Shown piece after piece: positions 53,675 through 62,570 of a stretch of 64,000 bases of DNA. The notes under the pieces were generated by a model. That model was not told where the DNA came from. It worked only from the letters and a program-made list of their open reading frames with translations, and made no database searches. The translations under genes were made by a program, and so were the position numbers. The first letter of the stretch is position 1. Each line of letters begins with the position of its first letter. Origin of the DNA: Acidobacteriaceae bacterium (lineage in GTDB: Bacteria; Acidobacteriota; Terriglobia; Terriglobales; Acidobacteriaceae); the NCBI GenBank assembly GCA_028283625.1, contig JAPWKG010000016.1, forward strand, positions 1 to 64,000, in the 5' to 3' direction.

Positions 53675-53938
53675 GTGTTGATGATTCGTTTGGCGCGTGT
53701 TGGCGCCCGCAAGCAGCCTCAGTACCGCGTCGTTGTCATCGAAAAGGACCGTGCTCGCAACGGCCGTTCGATCGAAGTGGTCGGCACCTACAACCCCCGC
53801 ACCAACCCGGCTTCCGTTCTGCTGAAGACCGACCGCATCGCTTACTGGACCGCTAAGGGCGCTCAGATGTCGGACACCGTTGCCAAGCTGGCCTCCAAGT
53901 ACGTTCCGGCTGAAGCGACCGAAACCGCTGCCGCCTAA
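53675..53938 (+). CDS. rpsP: 30S ribosomal protein S16
   Basis: This 87-residue ribosomal protein has the typical start MIRLARVGARKQPQYRVVV and the VVGTYNP motif. The GTG at 53675 is favoured by AGAGG nine bases upstream; an ATG two codons later (53681) is the alternative. It is the first gene of the operon, followed by a 270-base gap before khpA that contains a small hairpin (TCTCCT/AGGAGA, 54063-54078). Confidence 0.96.
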   Translation: MLMIRLARVGARKQPQYRVVVIEKDRARNGRSIEVVGTYNPRTNPASVLLKTDRIAYWTAKGAQMSDTVAKLASKYVPAEATETAAA

Positions 53939-54208
53939 GGTAACGTTCCCTGAGTAACTGGGATACTGCACACCGGAGGACCGTCACGTGTCCAAAGATT
54001 TGGCCATGTGCACGGCTCCCTCGGGTATGCTTTTCCTCAGAAAGTATTGTCCCTGAACAGGTTCTCCTAAACAGGAGATTCCGCGTCTTACTCTGGTAGA
54101 GGACTTCCCTTTACGAGCGTCGCGTGGAGGATGGGGCTCTCTTCACTCGCCATTTCCGTCCCATTTTGGGAAAATGTTCCGGGTGCAACTTTTCCTCTGA
54201 GGTGCCAG

Positions 54209-54517
54209 TTGAACGAAGCGGTAGATTCCACCATGGGCGTGAACGGCGTCAACGCTATGAAGTCGTTGATGACAGACGTAGCCCGCGCGCTTGTCGATGA
54301 TTCGGATGCCGTCCGAATTGATGTATTCGATGAGAACGACACCACCGTGCTACGCCTGTTCGTTGCTCCGGACGATGTCGGCAAGATTATCGGGAAACAG
54401 GGCCGCACGGCCCGCTCGCTGCGCACCATCCTTTCGGCTGCCAGCATGAAGCTGCAACATCGTTTCGCTCTCGACATCGTTGAGGCCGACGACATGGAGC
54501 TCGACGAAGGCGAGTAA
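54209..54517 (+). CDS. khpA: KH-domain RNA-binding protein KhpA
   Basis: This small cytoplasmic RNA-binding protein has one KH domain with the G-x-x-G loop in VGKIIGKQGRTARSLRTIL. KhpA works with KhpB in many bacteria and affects cell division and small-RNA biology. A TTG start at 54209 gives 102 residues and has GAGG six bases upstream. ATG codons at 54233 and 54257 would give lengths closer to the usual 75-85. It sits between rpsP and rimM, its usual place. Confidence 0.9.
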   Translation: MNEAVDSTMGVNGVNAMKSLMTDVARALVDDSDAVRIDVFDENDTTVLRLFVAPDDVGKIIGKQGRTARSLRTILSAASMKLQHRFALDIVEADDMELDEGE

Positions 54518-54609
54518 CCTCCCTTCGCAACGCAAGACAACCGGTCAGGACAGGCTCTCGCCACGCGAGGGCCTTTTCTCATGCCCGCTCTGCCCTACAC
54601 TAGGAAGCT

Positions 54610-55191
54610 GTGACCAACGCCGCTCAATCCGAATGGTTTGCCATCGCTCAGCTGCTGCGCTCTCAAGGCCGCCGCGGCGAGCTTCTGGCCGAACCCCTGA
54701 CCGATCTGGACGTCTTTCATGACGGCCGCGAGGTTTTTCTGGTTTCCTCCGGCGAGCCAACCGCCTCCACCCCGGCGCGCCTGCTCGAAGCCCACTTCTT
54801 CCCCACCGGCCGCAACGCCGGCCGTATCGTGCTCAAGCTCTCCGGATCGGAATCCATCACCGACGCCGAAGCGCTCGAAGGCCAACACCTCTTCATCCCG
54901 GCCAGCTCCCTGCCTGCCCTGGAAGAGGGCACCTGGTTCGTGCGCGATCTCATCGGCTCCACGCTCTTTGACCGAGGCAACGCCGCTGGCACCATCGTCG
55001 ACATCCAGTTCCCCGTCGGCAGCGATGGCCGCCGCCTGGAAGACGCGCCCTCCCTGCTTGAGGTCGAGACCGCGCCCGACACCGAGACCGTGCTGATCCC
55101 GCTCGTACTCGCCTGGATCGAATCCGTAGACGCGGAAGCCCGCGCAGTCCGCATGAACCTTCCCGACGGCCTGCTGGCCACCGAGGCCTGA
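54610..55191 (+). CDS. rimM: Ribosome maturation factor RimM
   Basis: This 193-residue assembly factor helps mature the 30S head and binds S19. An N-terminal RimM barrel (FAIAQLLRSQGRRGELLAEP) and a C-terminal PRC-barrel domain (TWFVRDLIGSTLFD, VLIPLVLAWIESVD) are present. The start is GTG with AGGAAG before it. It lies three bases before trmD, an order conserved in most bacteria. Confidence 0.94.
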   Translation: MTNAAQSEWFAIAQLLRSQGRRGELLAEPLTDLDVFHDGREVFLVSSGEPTASTPARLLEAHFFPTGRNAGRIVLKLSGSESITDAEALEGQHLFIPASSLPALEEGTWFVRDLIGSTLFDRGNAAGTIVDIQFPVGSDGRRLEDAPSLLEVETAPDTETVLIPLVLAWIESVDAEARAVRMNLPDGLLATEA

Positions 55192-55194
55192 GTC

Positions 55195-56022
55195 ATGCGC
55201 TTCGATATTCTCACCATCTTCCCGCGCTTCTTTGACGACATCTTCGCGCACGGCGTCCTGCAGCGAGCCCTGCGCAACGGCCTCGCGGAAGCACACACCC
55301 ACGATCTTCGGCACTTTACCCATGACCGCCACAAGACCGTGGATGACCGCCCCTTCGGCGGCGGCGAGGGCATGGTGCTCAAAGCACAACCCATCCTCGA
55401 AGCCGCGGCAGCGCTCGGCATCACCCCCAAGGCCGAGCGCGATCCCCGGCGCGAGACGGTGATCCTTCTTTCCGCCTCCGGCAAGCGCTTCACCCAGCCC
55501 ATTGCCCGCCGTCTCAGCCAGCTTCAGCGCGTCACCCTCATCTGTGGCCGTTATGAAGGCGTCGACGAGCGCATCAGCCAGCTGCTTTGCGACGAAGAGC
55601 TCTCCATCGGAGACTACGTCCTGACCGGCGGCGAGCTGCCCGCAGCCATCCTCCTCGACGCCACCGTACGCCTGCTCCCCGGCGTGCTCGGCCACGAGGA
55701 CTCCAACAAGTACGAGAGCTTCGGCGACGCCGACGAAGGCGGCCTGCACAACGACACCGACGGCGTTCCCCGCTCCACCCACGGCTCCGGCGGGCTCCTC
55801 GATTACCCCCACTACACCCGCCCCGCTGACCTCGCCGGCGTCGCCATTCCTCCCGTGCTCACCGGCGGCGACCACCTCGCCATCCGACGCTGGCGCCGCG
55901 AGGCCGCCTTGGAAAAAACCGCGCGCAATCGACCCGAGCTGCTGCAAAAGGCCGAGCTCTCCGAGCGCGACCGCGAGCATTTAGCACAGCTCGGCTTCGA
56001 GCTCGAAAAGAACGCTCTGTAA
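55195..56022 (+). CDS. trmD: tRNA (guanine37-N1)-methyltransferase TrmD
   Basis: This 275-residue knotted SPOUT methyltransferase makes m1G37 in tRNAs and so prevents frameshifting. Diagnostic motifs are [37 protein letters not shown] and [13 protein letters not shown]. The C-terminal domain contains [15 protein letters not shown]. It directly follows rimM. Confidence 0.97.
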   Translation: MRFDILTIFPRFFDDIFAHGVLQRALRNGLAEAHTHDLRHFTHDRHKTVDDRPFGGGEGMVLKAQPILEAAAALGITPKAERDPRRETVILLSASGKRFTQPIARRLSQLQRVTLICGRYEGVDERISQLLCDEELSIGDYVLTGGELPAAILLDATVRLLPGVLGHEDSNKYESFGDADEGGLHNDTDGVPRSTHGSGGLLDYPHYTRPADLAGVAIPPVLTGGDHLAIRRWRREAALEKTARNRPELLQKAELSERDREHLAQLGFELEKNAL

Positions 56023-56090
56023 AACAAGGAACAAAATCAGTAACCCGTGGTACACTAGACCCTGCGACTTCTAAGCAAGGAATCCGTACC

Positions 56091-56447
56091 ATGTCCATCA
56101 ATCCGATCATGCAGAAGCTGGCCGAAAAGCTCCAGCGCACCGATCTTCCGGAATTCGGCCCCGGCGACACCGTTCGCGTGCAGGTCAAGATTAAGGAAGG
56201 CGAAAAAGAGCGTCTCCAGGCTTTCGAAGGCCTGGTTATCGCCTGCCGCAAGGGCCCCCAAGGCTCTTTCACCGTTCGTAAGATGAGCTTCGGCCAGGGT
56301 GTCGAGCGCATCTTCCCGTACAACTCCAAGGTAGTCGACCGCGTTGAAAAGATTCGTTCTTTCCGCGTTCGTCGCGCAAAGCTCTTCTACATCCGTGCTC
56401 TGCGTGGCAAGGCTGCCCGTCTGCGTGAGGTTGACCGCAAGGCCTAG
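56091..56447 (+). CDS. rplS: 50S ribosomal protein L19
   Basis: This 118-residue ribosomal protein at the 30S-50S interface contains [19 protein letters not shown] and the C-terminal [20 protein letters not shown]. It is the last gene of the operon, followed by a strong terminator. Confidence 0.97.
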   Translation: MSINPIMQKLAEKLQRTDLPEFGPGDTVRVQVKIKEGEKERLQAFEGLVIACRKGPQGSFTVRKMSFGQGVERIFPYNSKVVDRVEKIRSFRVRRAKLFYIRALRGKAARLREVDRKA

Positions 56448-56468
56448 TCTTACGCCGTACCAAGCCAA

Positions 56469-56506
56469 AAAGAGCGAGGGCACCCCACCGGGTGCCCTCG
56501 CTCTTT
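56469..56506. terminator. Bidirectional terminator after rplS
   Basis: A 17-bp perfect stem (56469-56485 with 56490-56506) with a four-base loop and an A-run/T-run on either side. It serves rplS on the plus strand and the gene at 56532 on the minus strand. Confidence 0.92.
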
Positions 56507-56531
56507 GCTCTTCAGGCCTCGTTTCCAGCCG

Positions 56532-57596
56532 CTACTGCGAACTCCCTGTCGGCTTCGGCGCTTCAGCCGCAGCGCTGCTTGCCTGCTTCTTCTCCGCGGC
56601 CTCAGCCTGCTCTATCGGGACGCACGGCTGCTCTGGCGCCGCCTCGCCGGGAAGCGCTACCGGAGCAGGCATCCTCATCTGCCCCTGCGGACAAGCCGCG
56701 AGCAACATCTTCGGCTTCAGACTGACCGGCGTAGGCGGCGGCGCCACAAGGCCACTGAGCTTCTCATTGGCTTTGCTGCCCGGCCACACATACGGCGCCT
56801 TCGTCGCCACACCGTACCCCACCTCCGGATACCGCGACGGAAGCTGGAACTCACGATTCACCAGCACATAGGCCGACACCGGCTTCTTGCCAGCCAGCAG
56901 GTGCTTATCGCTACCGATCTGCAACGTATGTTCGTCTGCCCGCACCGTCAGCGTCGCGCCTTCAAACGCATTCTTCTGCTCACGCGACCCCGGAAACTCC
57001 TGGCTGGAAACCATCGTCACCCCAATACCCGGCACAAAAAGGTAGAGGAAGTGGAAGTCGGCGATGTCGTAGTTCAGCTCCGCCTTGCCGATCACACCAT
57101 CCACCGTAAACGTGCCCCGAGCAATCGAAAGCGGTGTTGTCTTGGGCGGCTTCACCTTCTTGGCATGCAGCTTCTTGCCGTGCTGGTCATAGCCCAGCTC
57201 TTCAGCTGTCTGGAAGACCGGCTTCCCGTTGGCATCGAAGACCGGGTGCCCTTCCTTATCGCGCTGCTGTTGCACCGGAGGGTTGAACATCGGCTTGCCC
57301 TCAGGATCGAGCTGCTGCTTGCCCTCCTCATCCAGAATCGGCGTGGCCGGCAGCACGATAATCTCCGTCGGCCCGGTATACGGCACCTTTTCCTTATGGA
57401 AGAGGCTTCCCTTCTTCGCAGGCTCGTTCTGTCCAGCCGCCTTGGCACTCTCTCCGCCGGCCTGCTGCTGTGCGGTCGACGCGGAAGGCGCTGCCGCCGC
57501 CGTATCGCTCTGTTGAGCCTGTGCTCCCGTGCCCAGCGCCAACCCCATCACGCTCACGCAGCACCAAGTCCACGAGTGCAAACGCATCCTAGCCAT
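56532..57596 (-). CDS. Secreted protein of unknown function, low-complexity flanks
   Basis: This 354-residue protein has a signal peptide (about 1-28, ending GAQAQ), an Ala/Gln-rich linker, and a region of short repeats naming the pattern D-x-x-G-K-P-x-F (residues about 85-140). A folded beta-rich domain (about 155-290) and an Ala/Pro/Glu-rich tail follow. I do not recognise the family. The ATG at 57596 has AGGAGAGG upstream; the longer frame to 57839 overlaps the divergent rnhB leader. Confidence 0.75.
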   Translation of the reverse strand: MARMRLHSWTWCCVSVMGLALGTGAQAQQSDTAAAAPSASTAQQQAGGESAKAAGQNEPAKKGSLFHKEKVPYTGPTEIIVLPATPILDEEGKQQLDPEGKPMFNPPVQQQRDKEGHPVFDANGKPVFQTAEELGYDQHGKKLHAKKVKPPKTTPLSIARGTFTVDGVIGKAELNYDIADFHFLYLFVPGIGVTMVSSQEFPGSREQKNAFEGATLTVRADEHTLQIGSDKHLLAGKKPVSAYVLVNREFQLPSRYPEVGYGVATKAPYVWPGSKANEKLSGLVAPPPTPVSLKPKMLLAACPQGQMRMPAPVALPGEAAPEQPCVPIEQAEAAEKKQASSAAAEAPKPTGSSQ

Positions 57597-57783
57597 CTCT
57601 TGCCTCTCCTGAGAACTGTCCCATTTTGATTCAGTGATAGCTGCAGCATAGTGCAGAATCTCCAAACTTCGACTCCCACTTTTGTGCGCTCCGCGGCATT
57701 GCTTCCGGGGCTTTCGGTCTGAAATCTGGCTAAACTGGAAGAAGCCCTCACCGCAGCTCCGCGCTGCGTCGGCGTTTTGCCTC

Positions 57784-58557
57784 ATGTCAACGCTCTTCCG
57801 TATTCCGCAACCCTCCGGCGTCACCAAAGCGACCGCCAAGCAGAAGATGCTGAAACAGCTGGTCTGCTCGAATGCTCCGGAAGAGGCTCTTCGCTACCAC
57901 GGCTACCGTCATATCGCGGGCGTCGACGAAGTCGGCCGCGGCGCTCTCTTCGGCCCGGTGGTCGCCGCCGCGGTCATTCTGCCGGAAAAGGTCGACGAGC
58001 TGGAGCAGATGGGGCTCACCGACTCCAAGCAGCTCGACCAGCAGCAGCGCGAAACACTCGACACCAGGATCCGCTCCATGGCGCTCGCCTTTGCCGTCGC
58101 CGAGGTCGACGCCAGCACCATCGACCGCATCAACATCTACCAGGCCTCACGCCTGGCCATGCTGCAGGCGGTCAACGCGCTCAGCCTATCTCCCGATCAC
58201 CTGATCCTGGACGCCATGCTCATCGACCACCCCTGCGCCCAGACCAAGCTCTACTACGGCGACGCTCTCTGCCTCTCCATCGCCGCCGCCTCGGTCGTCG
58301 CCAAGGTCTACCGCGACGCGCTGATGTGCGAGGCCGACAAGCTGCACCCTGCCTACGGTCTGGCCGCGCACAAAGGCTATGCCACCCCGGCACACCGTAA
58401 AGCGCTCCGCACGTTCGGCCCTACGCCGCTGCACCGGCGCAGCTTCGCCCCCGTCGCGGCGCTGTACGCGCAGAACGAACACGCCGCTCAACCTAAAGGC
58501 CTCTTTCCCGACCCGATCGCCCCGAAGGGTACGTCCCGGGAGCCTGCCGCTTCATAA
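57784..58557 (+). CDS. rnhB: Ribonuclease HII
   Basis: This 257-residue enzyme cuts RNA in RNA-DNA hybrids and removes single ribonucleotides. Catalytic residues lie in GVDEVGRGALFGPVV, LTDSKQL and the LILDAML region, with the conserved SIAAASVVAKVYRD helix. The ATG at 57784 gives an N-terminus about 40 residues longer than a minimal RNase HII, and the tail after residue 230 is also extended and rich in Pro/Ala. It is divergent from the secreted-protein gene. Confidence 0.94.
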   Translation: MSTLFRIPQPSGVTKATAKQKMLKQLVCSNAPEEALRYHGYRHIAGVDEVGRGALFGPVVAAAVILPEKVDELEQMGLTDSKQLDQQQRETLDTRIRSMALAFAVAEVDASTIDRINIYQASRLAMLQAVNALSLSPDHLILDAMLIDHPCAQTKLYYGDALCLSIAAASVVAKVYRDALMCEADKLHPAYGLAAHKGYATPAHRKALRTFGPTPLHRRSFAPVAALYAQNEHAAQPKGLFPDPIAPKGTSREPAAS

Positions 58558-58622
58558 CGTCTTCCTCTCCACCGCGTTCCCGGATAGCATCGAAATAGAA
58601 CGGTCCCACCCCGCAATCACGT

Positions 58623-59357
58623 ATGAGTTTTCGAGTACTTTGCATCTGCGCCCATCCTGACGACGAATGCTTTGCCTTCGGCGGAGCCCTTTCCCTCGCC
58701 GTGCAACGCGGCGCAGAAACCTACGTTCTCTGCGCCACCGACGGTCAGGCGGCCACCAACCGCGGCAGCTCCAGCTCTGGAAAAGAGCTCGGGCAGATTC
58801 GCCGTGCCGAGTTTGAAGCCTCCTGCAACGTGCTCAGGACCAGTGGGCATGAGCTGCTCGACTACCAGGACGCTCAGCTTGAGTTCGAGCCTCTCTCCGC
58901 CATCGCGCAAAAGCTCGTCACCCGCATTCGCGCCATCCGCCCCCACATCATCCTCACCTTCGGCGGCGACGGCGCCTTGAACACCCATCCCGACCACACC
59001 TCCATCTCTGCGGCCACCACCGCGGCCTTCCACTGGGCCGGCCACCCCCGCCGCTTCCCTCAGTCCGGGGAGCTGTGGCAGCCGCAGCGGCTCTTCTACC
59101 TCTCCGGCAGTCAGGTTCTTCCCGACCGCCACGCTCCGCTGCTCGCGCCCTGGACTCTCGCGCTCGACGTTTCCTCCGTTGTCGAGATCAAGATGGAAGC
59201 CTTCCGGCAGCACGTCTCGCAGGCGCCCGTCATGGCCTCCACGCAGGAGTACTTCAAACAGCACGGCAGCTTTGAGCACTACACCCTGGCCGCCAGCTCT
59301 GTTCCCCAACCGGCACGCCAGTCCTCCGATCTCTTTGAAGGCGTAGCCGAGCTCTAG
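58623..59357 (+). CDS. PIG-L family N-acetyl-sugar deacetylase (possible bacillithiol BshB)
   Basis: This 244-residue zinc deacetylase has the AHPDDE motif (A10-E15) and the second metal His in THPDHTSI. Members remove acetyl from GlcNAc-type substrates, including GlcNAc-malate in bacillithiol synthesis (BshB), mycothiol precursors and lipids. Because bshC is present in the window, a BshB role is plausible, but the sequence alone does not decide it. It follows rnhB by 65 bases and ends in a terminator. Confidence 0.88.
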   Translation: MSFRVLCICAHPDDECFAFGGALSLAVQRGAETYVLCATDGQAATNRGSSSSGKELGQIRRAEFEASCNVLRTSGHELLDYQDAQLEFEPLSAIAQKLVTRIRAIRPHIILTFGGDGALNTHPDHTSISAATTAAFHWAGHPRRFPQSGELWQPQRLFYLSGSQVLPDRHAPLLAPWTLALDVSSVVEIKMEAFRQHVSQAPVMASTQEYFKQHGSFEHYTLAASSVPQPARQSSDLFEGVAEL

Positions 59358-59373
59358 CCCTCGCGTCCAAACG

Positions 59374-59407
59374 CACAACGGCGCATCCATCGGGATGCGC
59401 CGTTGTG
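59374..59407 (+). terminator. Terminator after the PIG-L gene
   Basis: The 15-bp perfect stem CACAACGGCGCATCC/GGATGCGCCGTTGTG has a four-base loop and a weak TCTTCC tail. It lies between convergent genes. Confidence 0.82.
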
Positions 59408-59422
59408 TCTTCCGGTGCCGGG

Positions 59423-61708
59423 TTATCGCAATTGAAACTCCGGGGCTCCCATCACCAGCGCCGTCAGCAGATTCAGCGTATTCACGGCATCGCCATCCTT
59501 GGCCTGCGCAAGCTGGTTGGCGATCAGTCCGTTTGTCTGTCCCGAGACCGGCGTTCCAATCATCGTTCCTTCCAGTACGCGCAGCGTCACCTGCGCTCCC
59601 GCCGAAGGCAGATCTCTCCGGGCTCCCGTCTCGCCGGAGAGCGGGCCCCAGGCAACCTGCTTGGCCTCCGCCCGGTCTCCTGCGCCGGACGAAGCCCTCA
59701 TCCCCTGCAGCGGCACAGTGCTCGACCGCGTCATCAGCCCCATCGCCAGCAGCCGTGGCGCGTCGAACCGCTGCCCCGGATAATGCCCCGTCGTGAGCGC
59801 ATAGGCAAAGTTCAACCTGTCCACCAGCGCGTTCGAGCTCATCCACTGAGCCGCCGTCAGGTAGTAGCCCGTCGGCTCCAGCTTCGTATAAAGCGGTTCT
59901 CCCAGATCGCGCAACGTATTGCTCATCTGCGCCGGATTCTGCGGCTCGGTCGCCGTCGAACGGAACGCAGACGCCAGAAACTCTTCCGGTGTCTTCACCT
60001 TGTTGTGAAAGTACTGGTGAGCGTTGAACTCCGGTGAGTGAGCCAGCGTCAACAGCATCGCGCGAACGTCGCCGCCTGTGCTCAGGTACGTCTTCTCCAG
60101 CCGCGCCACCACCGAAGCCGGAGGGTCGTCCGCCACAAAGTACTGCGCCATCAACCACGAGATGAAGTGCGCCGTCCTGGGGCTTTCGGCAAGAATCTTC
60201 AACGCCGCCACACCCTGCTTCATACTCTCCGGAGTTGCCGGCTGCTCGGCATACCCGGGAACCTCCGGTCCAAAGGTCACCGCCGGCATCGCGCCGTTCA
60301 ATCGGCTCACCGTACCGTTCTCCTCGATGCGATAGCCCAGCCAGAACTTCGGCCCCGGTTCATGCCGCTTCGGGTCAAAAGTAAATCCGCCTCCCTGCCC
60401 GACACGCTGCACCGTCCATCCCGTCAGAATCGCCGACAGCGCCGTCACATCGCCTTGCGTGTAGCCGCCGTTGACGCTCAGCGTATGCAGCTCCATCACC
60501 TCGCGGCCGTAGTTCTCATTCAGACCGCGCGTACCCTTCCTGGCCCCCGGCTTCTTCGGGTCCACGCCATTGGCCTGCGAGTCCGGCCCGATCGAAAGCC
60601 AGTTATCCAGATACACCATCATCGCGGGAGACTCCGCCGTAGCCAGCAGCAGATCGCTAAACTTCCCCAGCGCATGCGGCCGAATCACCTCGCGCTCATA
60701 GGAGCTCGTGTACCACTGATCCGAGTCCTTCGGCATATACACATTGAAGTGGTTGAACCAGAAGTTCGTCATCACCTCTTCAAGCTGTCTGTTGGAGAGC
60801 ACATCCCGCAGCACGCGCGCCTGCGACAGCTCCTCGCGCAGCAGCGAGGCGGTATTGCCATCCCGTCCCATCTCCTGAAAGATCTCGCGTTCGCGCGGGG
60901 AAAAGCCGTTCATCAACAAAGTGCGTTGGTCGTTGCTCAGATTCCCGTTCGCCGTCAGCACAATTCGCTCTTCGATCGGCATCTGCACCAGAGCGTGCAG
61001 GCGTTCATTCTTCGGCAGCACAATCAACGGCCCGGCCAGCTGACGAGCCTCAGCCCGATCCCTCTGCTGCTGCTCGCTCTTCTCCGCATCGCTGAGCTGC
61101 GGCCGCGGAACAACGCTTCCATCCGCGTTCTTCTTCTCCTGCTTCGCCTCTTCCTTGGCGACCTGCACCTCATACAGCGCGTTCAGCAACGGCTCCGCAG
61201 GATAGGGCACCCGCCCCTCTTTCACCGCCAGAACCTGTCCCCGATCCGGAAACGCCACCGTCGCCTCCGCCGCACTCATCTTCACCGACGGAAGCTCCGC
61301 CAACCGGCGCTCCAGCCCATCGTCCTTGATCTGTGCAGGCTGCAGTTGCTGCTGCAACCACGCCTCCGTTCCCATCGCCAGCACCGCGTCCACATCTCCG
61401 GGCCGTGCGCCGTAGGCAAAGCGATTCAGCAACTGCACCGCGCGATCGCGCTCACCCAGCGGAGTCAAACTTCCGCTCTTCGGCGGCTTCGGAGGAAACA
61501 CCCTTCGCGCCTTGCCGGCAAATGCCCTGGAGGTCCGCTGCTGCTCGGGCGACGGAGTCTCTGTGACCTTGCTCTGCGCCGGCTCGGCCTGCATGGAAGC
61601 GGCCTGCTTTGCCTCAACCTGCTCTGCCTTGACCTGCAGCGGCGCGCTCACAGCCCAGCCCGGCACCGGCGCAAGCAGCACGGACACCCACAGTACAGAT
61701 CGCCTCAT
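59423..61708 (-). CDS. DUF1800 family protein, secreted
   Basis: This 761-residue exported protein has a signal peptide (about 1-20) and a low-complexity Gln/Glu/Lys linker to about residue 60. The DUF1800 domain follows, with the landmarks LLNRFAYGARPGDVDAVLAMG near its start, FNHFNVY, LNENYGREVMELHTL and ALTTGHYPGQ. The function is not established. In many bacteria the next gene encodes a DUF1501 (Tat-exported sulfatase-like) partner; none is seen here. The ATG at 61708 is chosen with GAGGTGAG upstream. Confidence 0.88.
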   Translation of the reverse strand: MRRSVLWVSVLLAPVPGWAVSAPLQVKAEQVEAKQAASMQAEPAQSKVTETPSPEQQRTSRAFAGKARRVFPPKPPKSGSLTPLGERDRAVQLLNRFAYGARPGDVDAVLAMGTEAWLQQQLQPAQIKDDGLERRLAELPSVKMSAAEATVAFPDRGQVLAVKEGRVPYPAEPLLNALYEVQVAKEEAKQEKKNADGSVVPRPQLSDAEKSEQQQRDRAEARQLAGPLIVLPKNERLHALVQMPIEERIVLTANGNLSNDQRTLLMNGFSPREREIFQEMGRDGNTASLLREELSQARVLRDVLSNRQLEEVMTNFWFNHFNVYMPKDSDQWYTSSYEREVIRPHALGKFSDLLLATAESPAMMVYLDNWLSIGPDSQANGVDPKKPGARKGTRGLNENYGREVMELHTLSVNGGYTQGDVTALSAILTGWTVQRVGQGGGFTFDPKRHEPGPKFWLGYRIEENGTVSRLNGAMPAVTFGPEVPGYAEQPATPESMKQGVAALKILAESPRTAHFISWLMAQYFVADDPPASVVARLEKTYLSTGGDVRAMLLTLAHSPEFNAHQYFHNKVKTPEEFLASAFRSTATEPQNPAQMSNTLRDLGEPLYTKLEPTGYYLTAAQWMSSNALVDRLNFAYALTTGHYPGQRFDAPRLLAMGLMTRSSTVPLQGMRASSGAGDRAEAKQVAWGPLSGETGARRDLPSAGAQVTLRVLEGTMIGTPVSGQTNGLIANQLAQAKDGDAVNTLNLLTALVMGAPEFQLR

Positions 61709-61795
61709 GGCCACACTCACCTCGCGGAGAAACTCTCTTCCCCCATCATGTGACCCCACGCGTTCCTGTGAAGTTGCGTCCGGAAACGAGAATTT

Positions 61796-62497
61796 TCAGG
61801 CCGTACGGAACACCGGTGCAGCCTTCTTCCGGCGCTGGCGCGCCCACCACAAAAGCCGTGCCAGCAGCAGCACCGCCAGAACCGCCGTCACCTTCCACGG
61901 CTCGCGCACCCCGGCCTTGACCAGCCACCAGAAGTGCACCACCGCCGCAAACGCCGCCACATAGACCATCCGGTGCAGCTTCTGCCACCGCTTACCGCCC
62001 ATCCAGCGCAACACCCGCTGCGGGCTGGTGACCGCCAACGCCAACAGCAGCACCCAGGCCAGCAGGCCCACCTGGATAAACCGGCGCTTCAGCACGTCAT
62101 CCCACATCGACGGCCAGACCAAGGCCAGCTGATGGAACGGCTCGCCCCAATGCCCGGCCTTCAGCCCGTCCATCGCACTCGGCACGTCATAGCCGGAGAA
62201 CAGGAAGACATACACCAGCAAATGCAGCGTGGCGTAGAAGAACGAGTACAGGCCCACCATGCGCCGCAGCCGGATCAGCCATGCCAACTTCGGCGACAAC
62301 CGTCGCACCGGCGTAATCGCCAGATCCAGCAGCAGAATCCAAAGCGCCCAATCGCCGGTAAAGTGCGTCAGGAACTGCACCGGATCAGCCAACGCCACGA
62401 GCGTCCCCGCTCGATACATCATCACCAGCTTCATAAACGGAAGCAGGCAAAGCCCATGCACCAGTACCTTCAACCACGGGATCGCTTTCGACGGCAT
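61796..62497 (-). CDS. msrQ: MsrQ, heme-binding membrane partner of MsrP
   Basis: This 233-residue protein with about six membrane spans belongs to the ferric-reductase-like family. It passes electrons from the quinone pool or flavins to MsrP. Heme-ligand histidines are found in FFYATLHLLVYVF and KLHRMVYVAAFAAVVHFWW. The ATG at 62497 is used; the longer frame to 62536 adds 13 residues. It lies 73 bases after msrP in the same direction. Confidence 0.92.
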   Translation of the reverse strand: MPSKAIPWLKVLVHGLCLLPFMKLVMMYRAGTLVALADPVQFLTHFTGDWALWILLLDLAITPVRRLSPKLAWLIRLRRMVGLYSFFYATLHLLVYVFLFSGYDVPSAMDGLKAGHWGEPFHQLALVWPSMWDDVLKRRFIQVGLLAWVLLLALAVTSPQRVLRWMGGKRWQKLHRMVYVAAFAAVVHFWWLVKAGVREPWKVTAVLAVLLLARLLWWARQRRKKAAPVFRTA

Positions 62498-62570
62498 TCG
62501 GCTCCGTTCCTGCGCAACGTCGCTTTCCAAAAACAAAGAAGCTGCGCCAGAAACGACGCCCGCGCGGCAC

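Noticed and set aside
57376-57381. GTATAC core resembling the island operator
   Set aside because: Inside a coding region with no flanking symmetry; expected by chance.
60038-61753. A 571-codon plus-strand frame across the DUF1800 gene
   Set aside because: Arg/Leu/His-rich composition typical of an antisense shadow in GC-rich DNA; the minus-strand DUF1800 protein has clear motifs.
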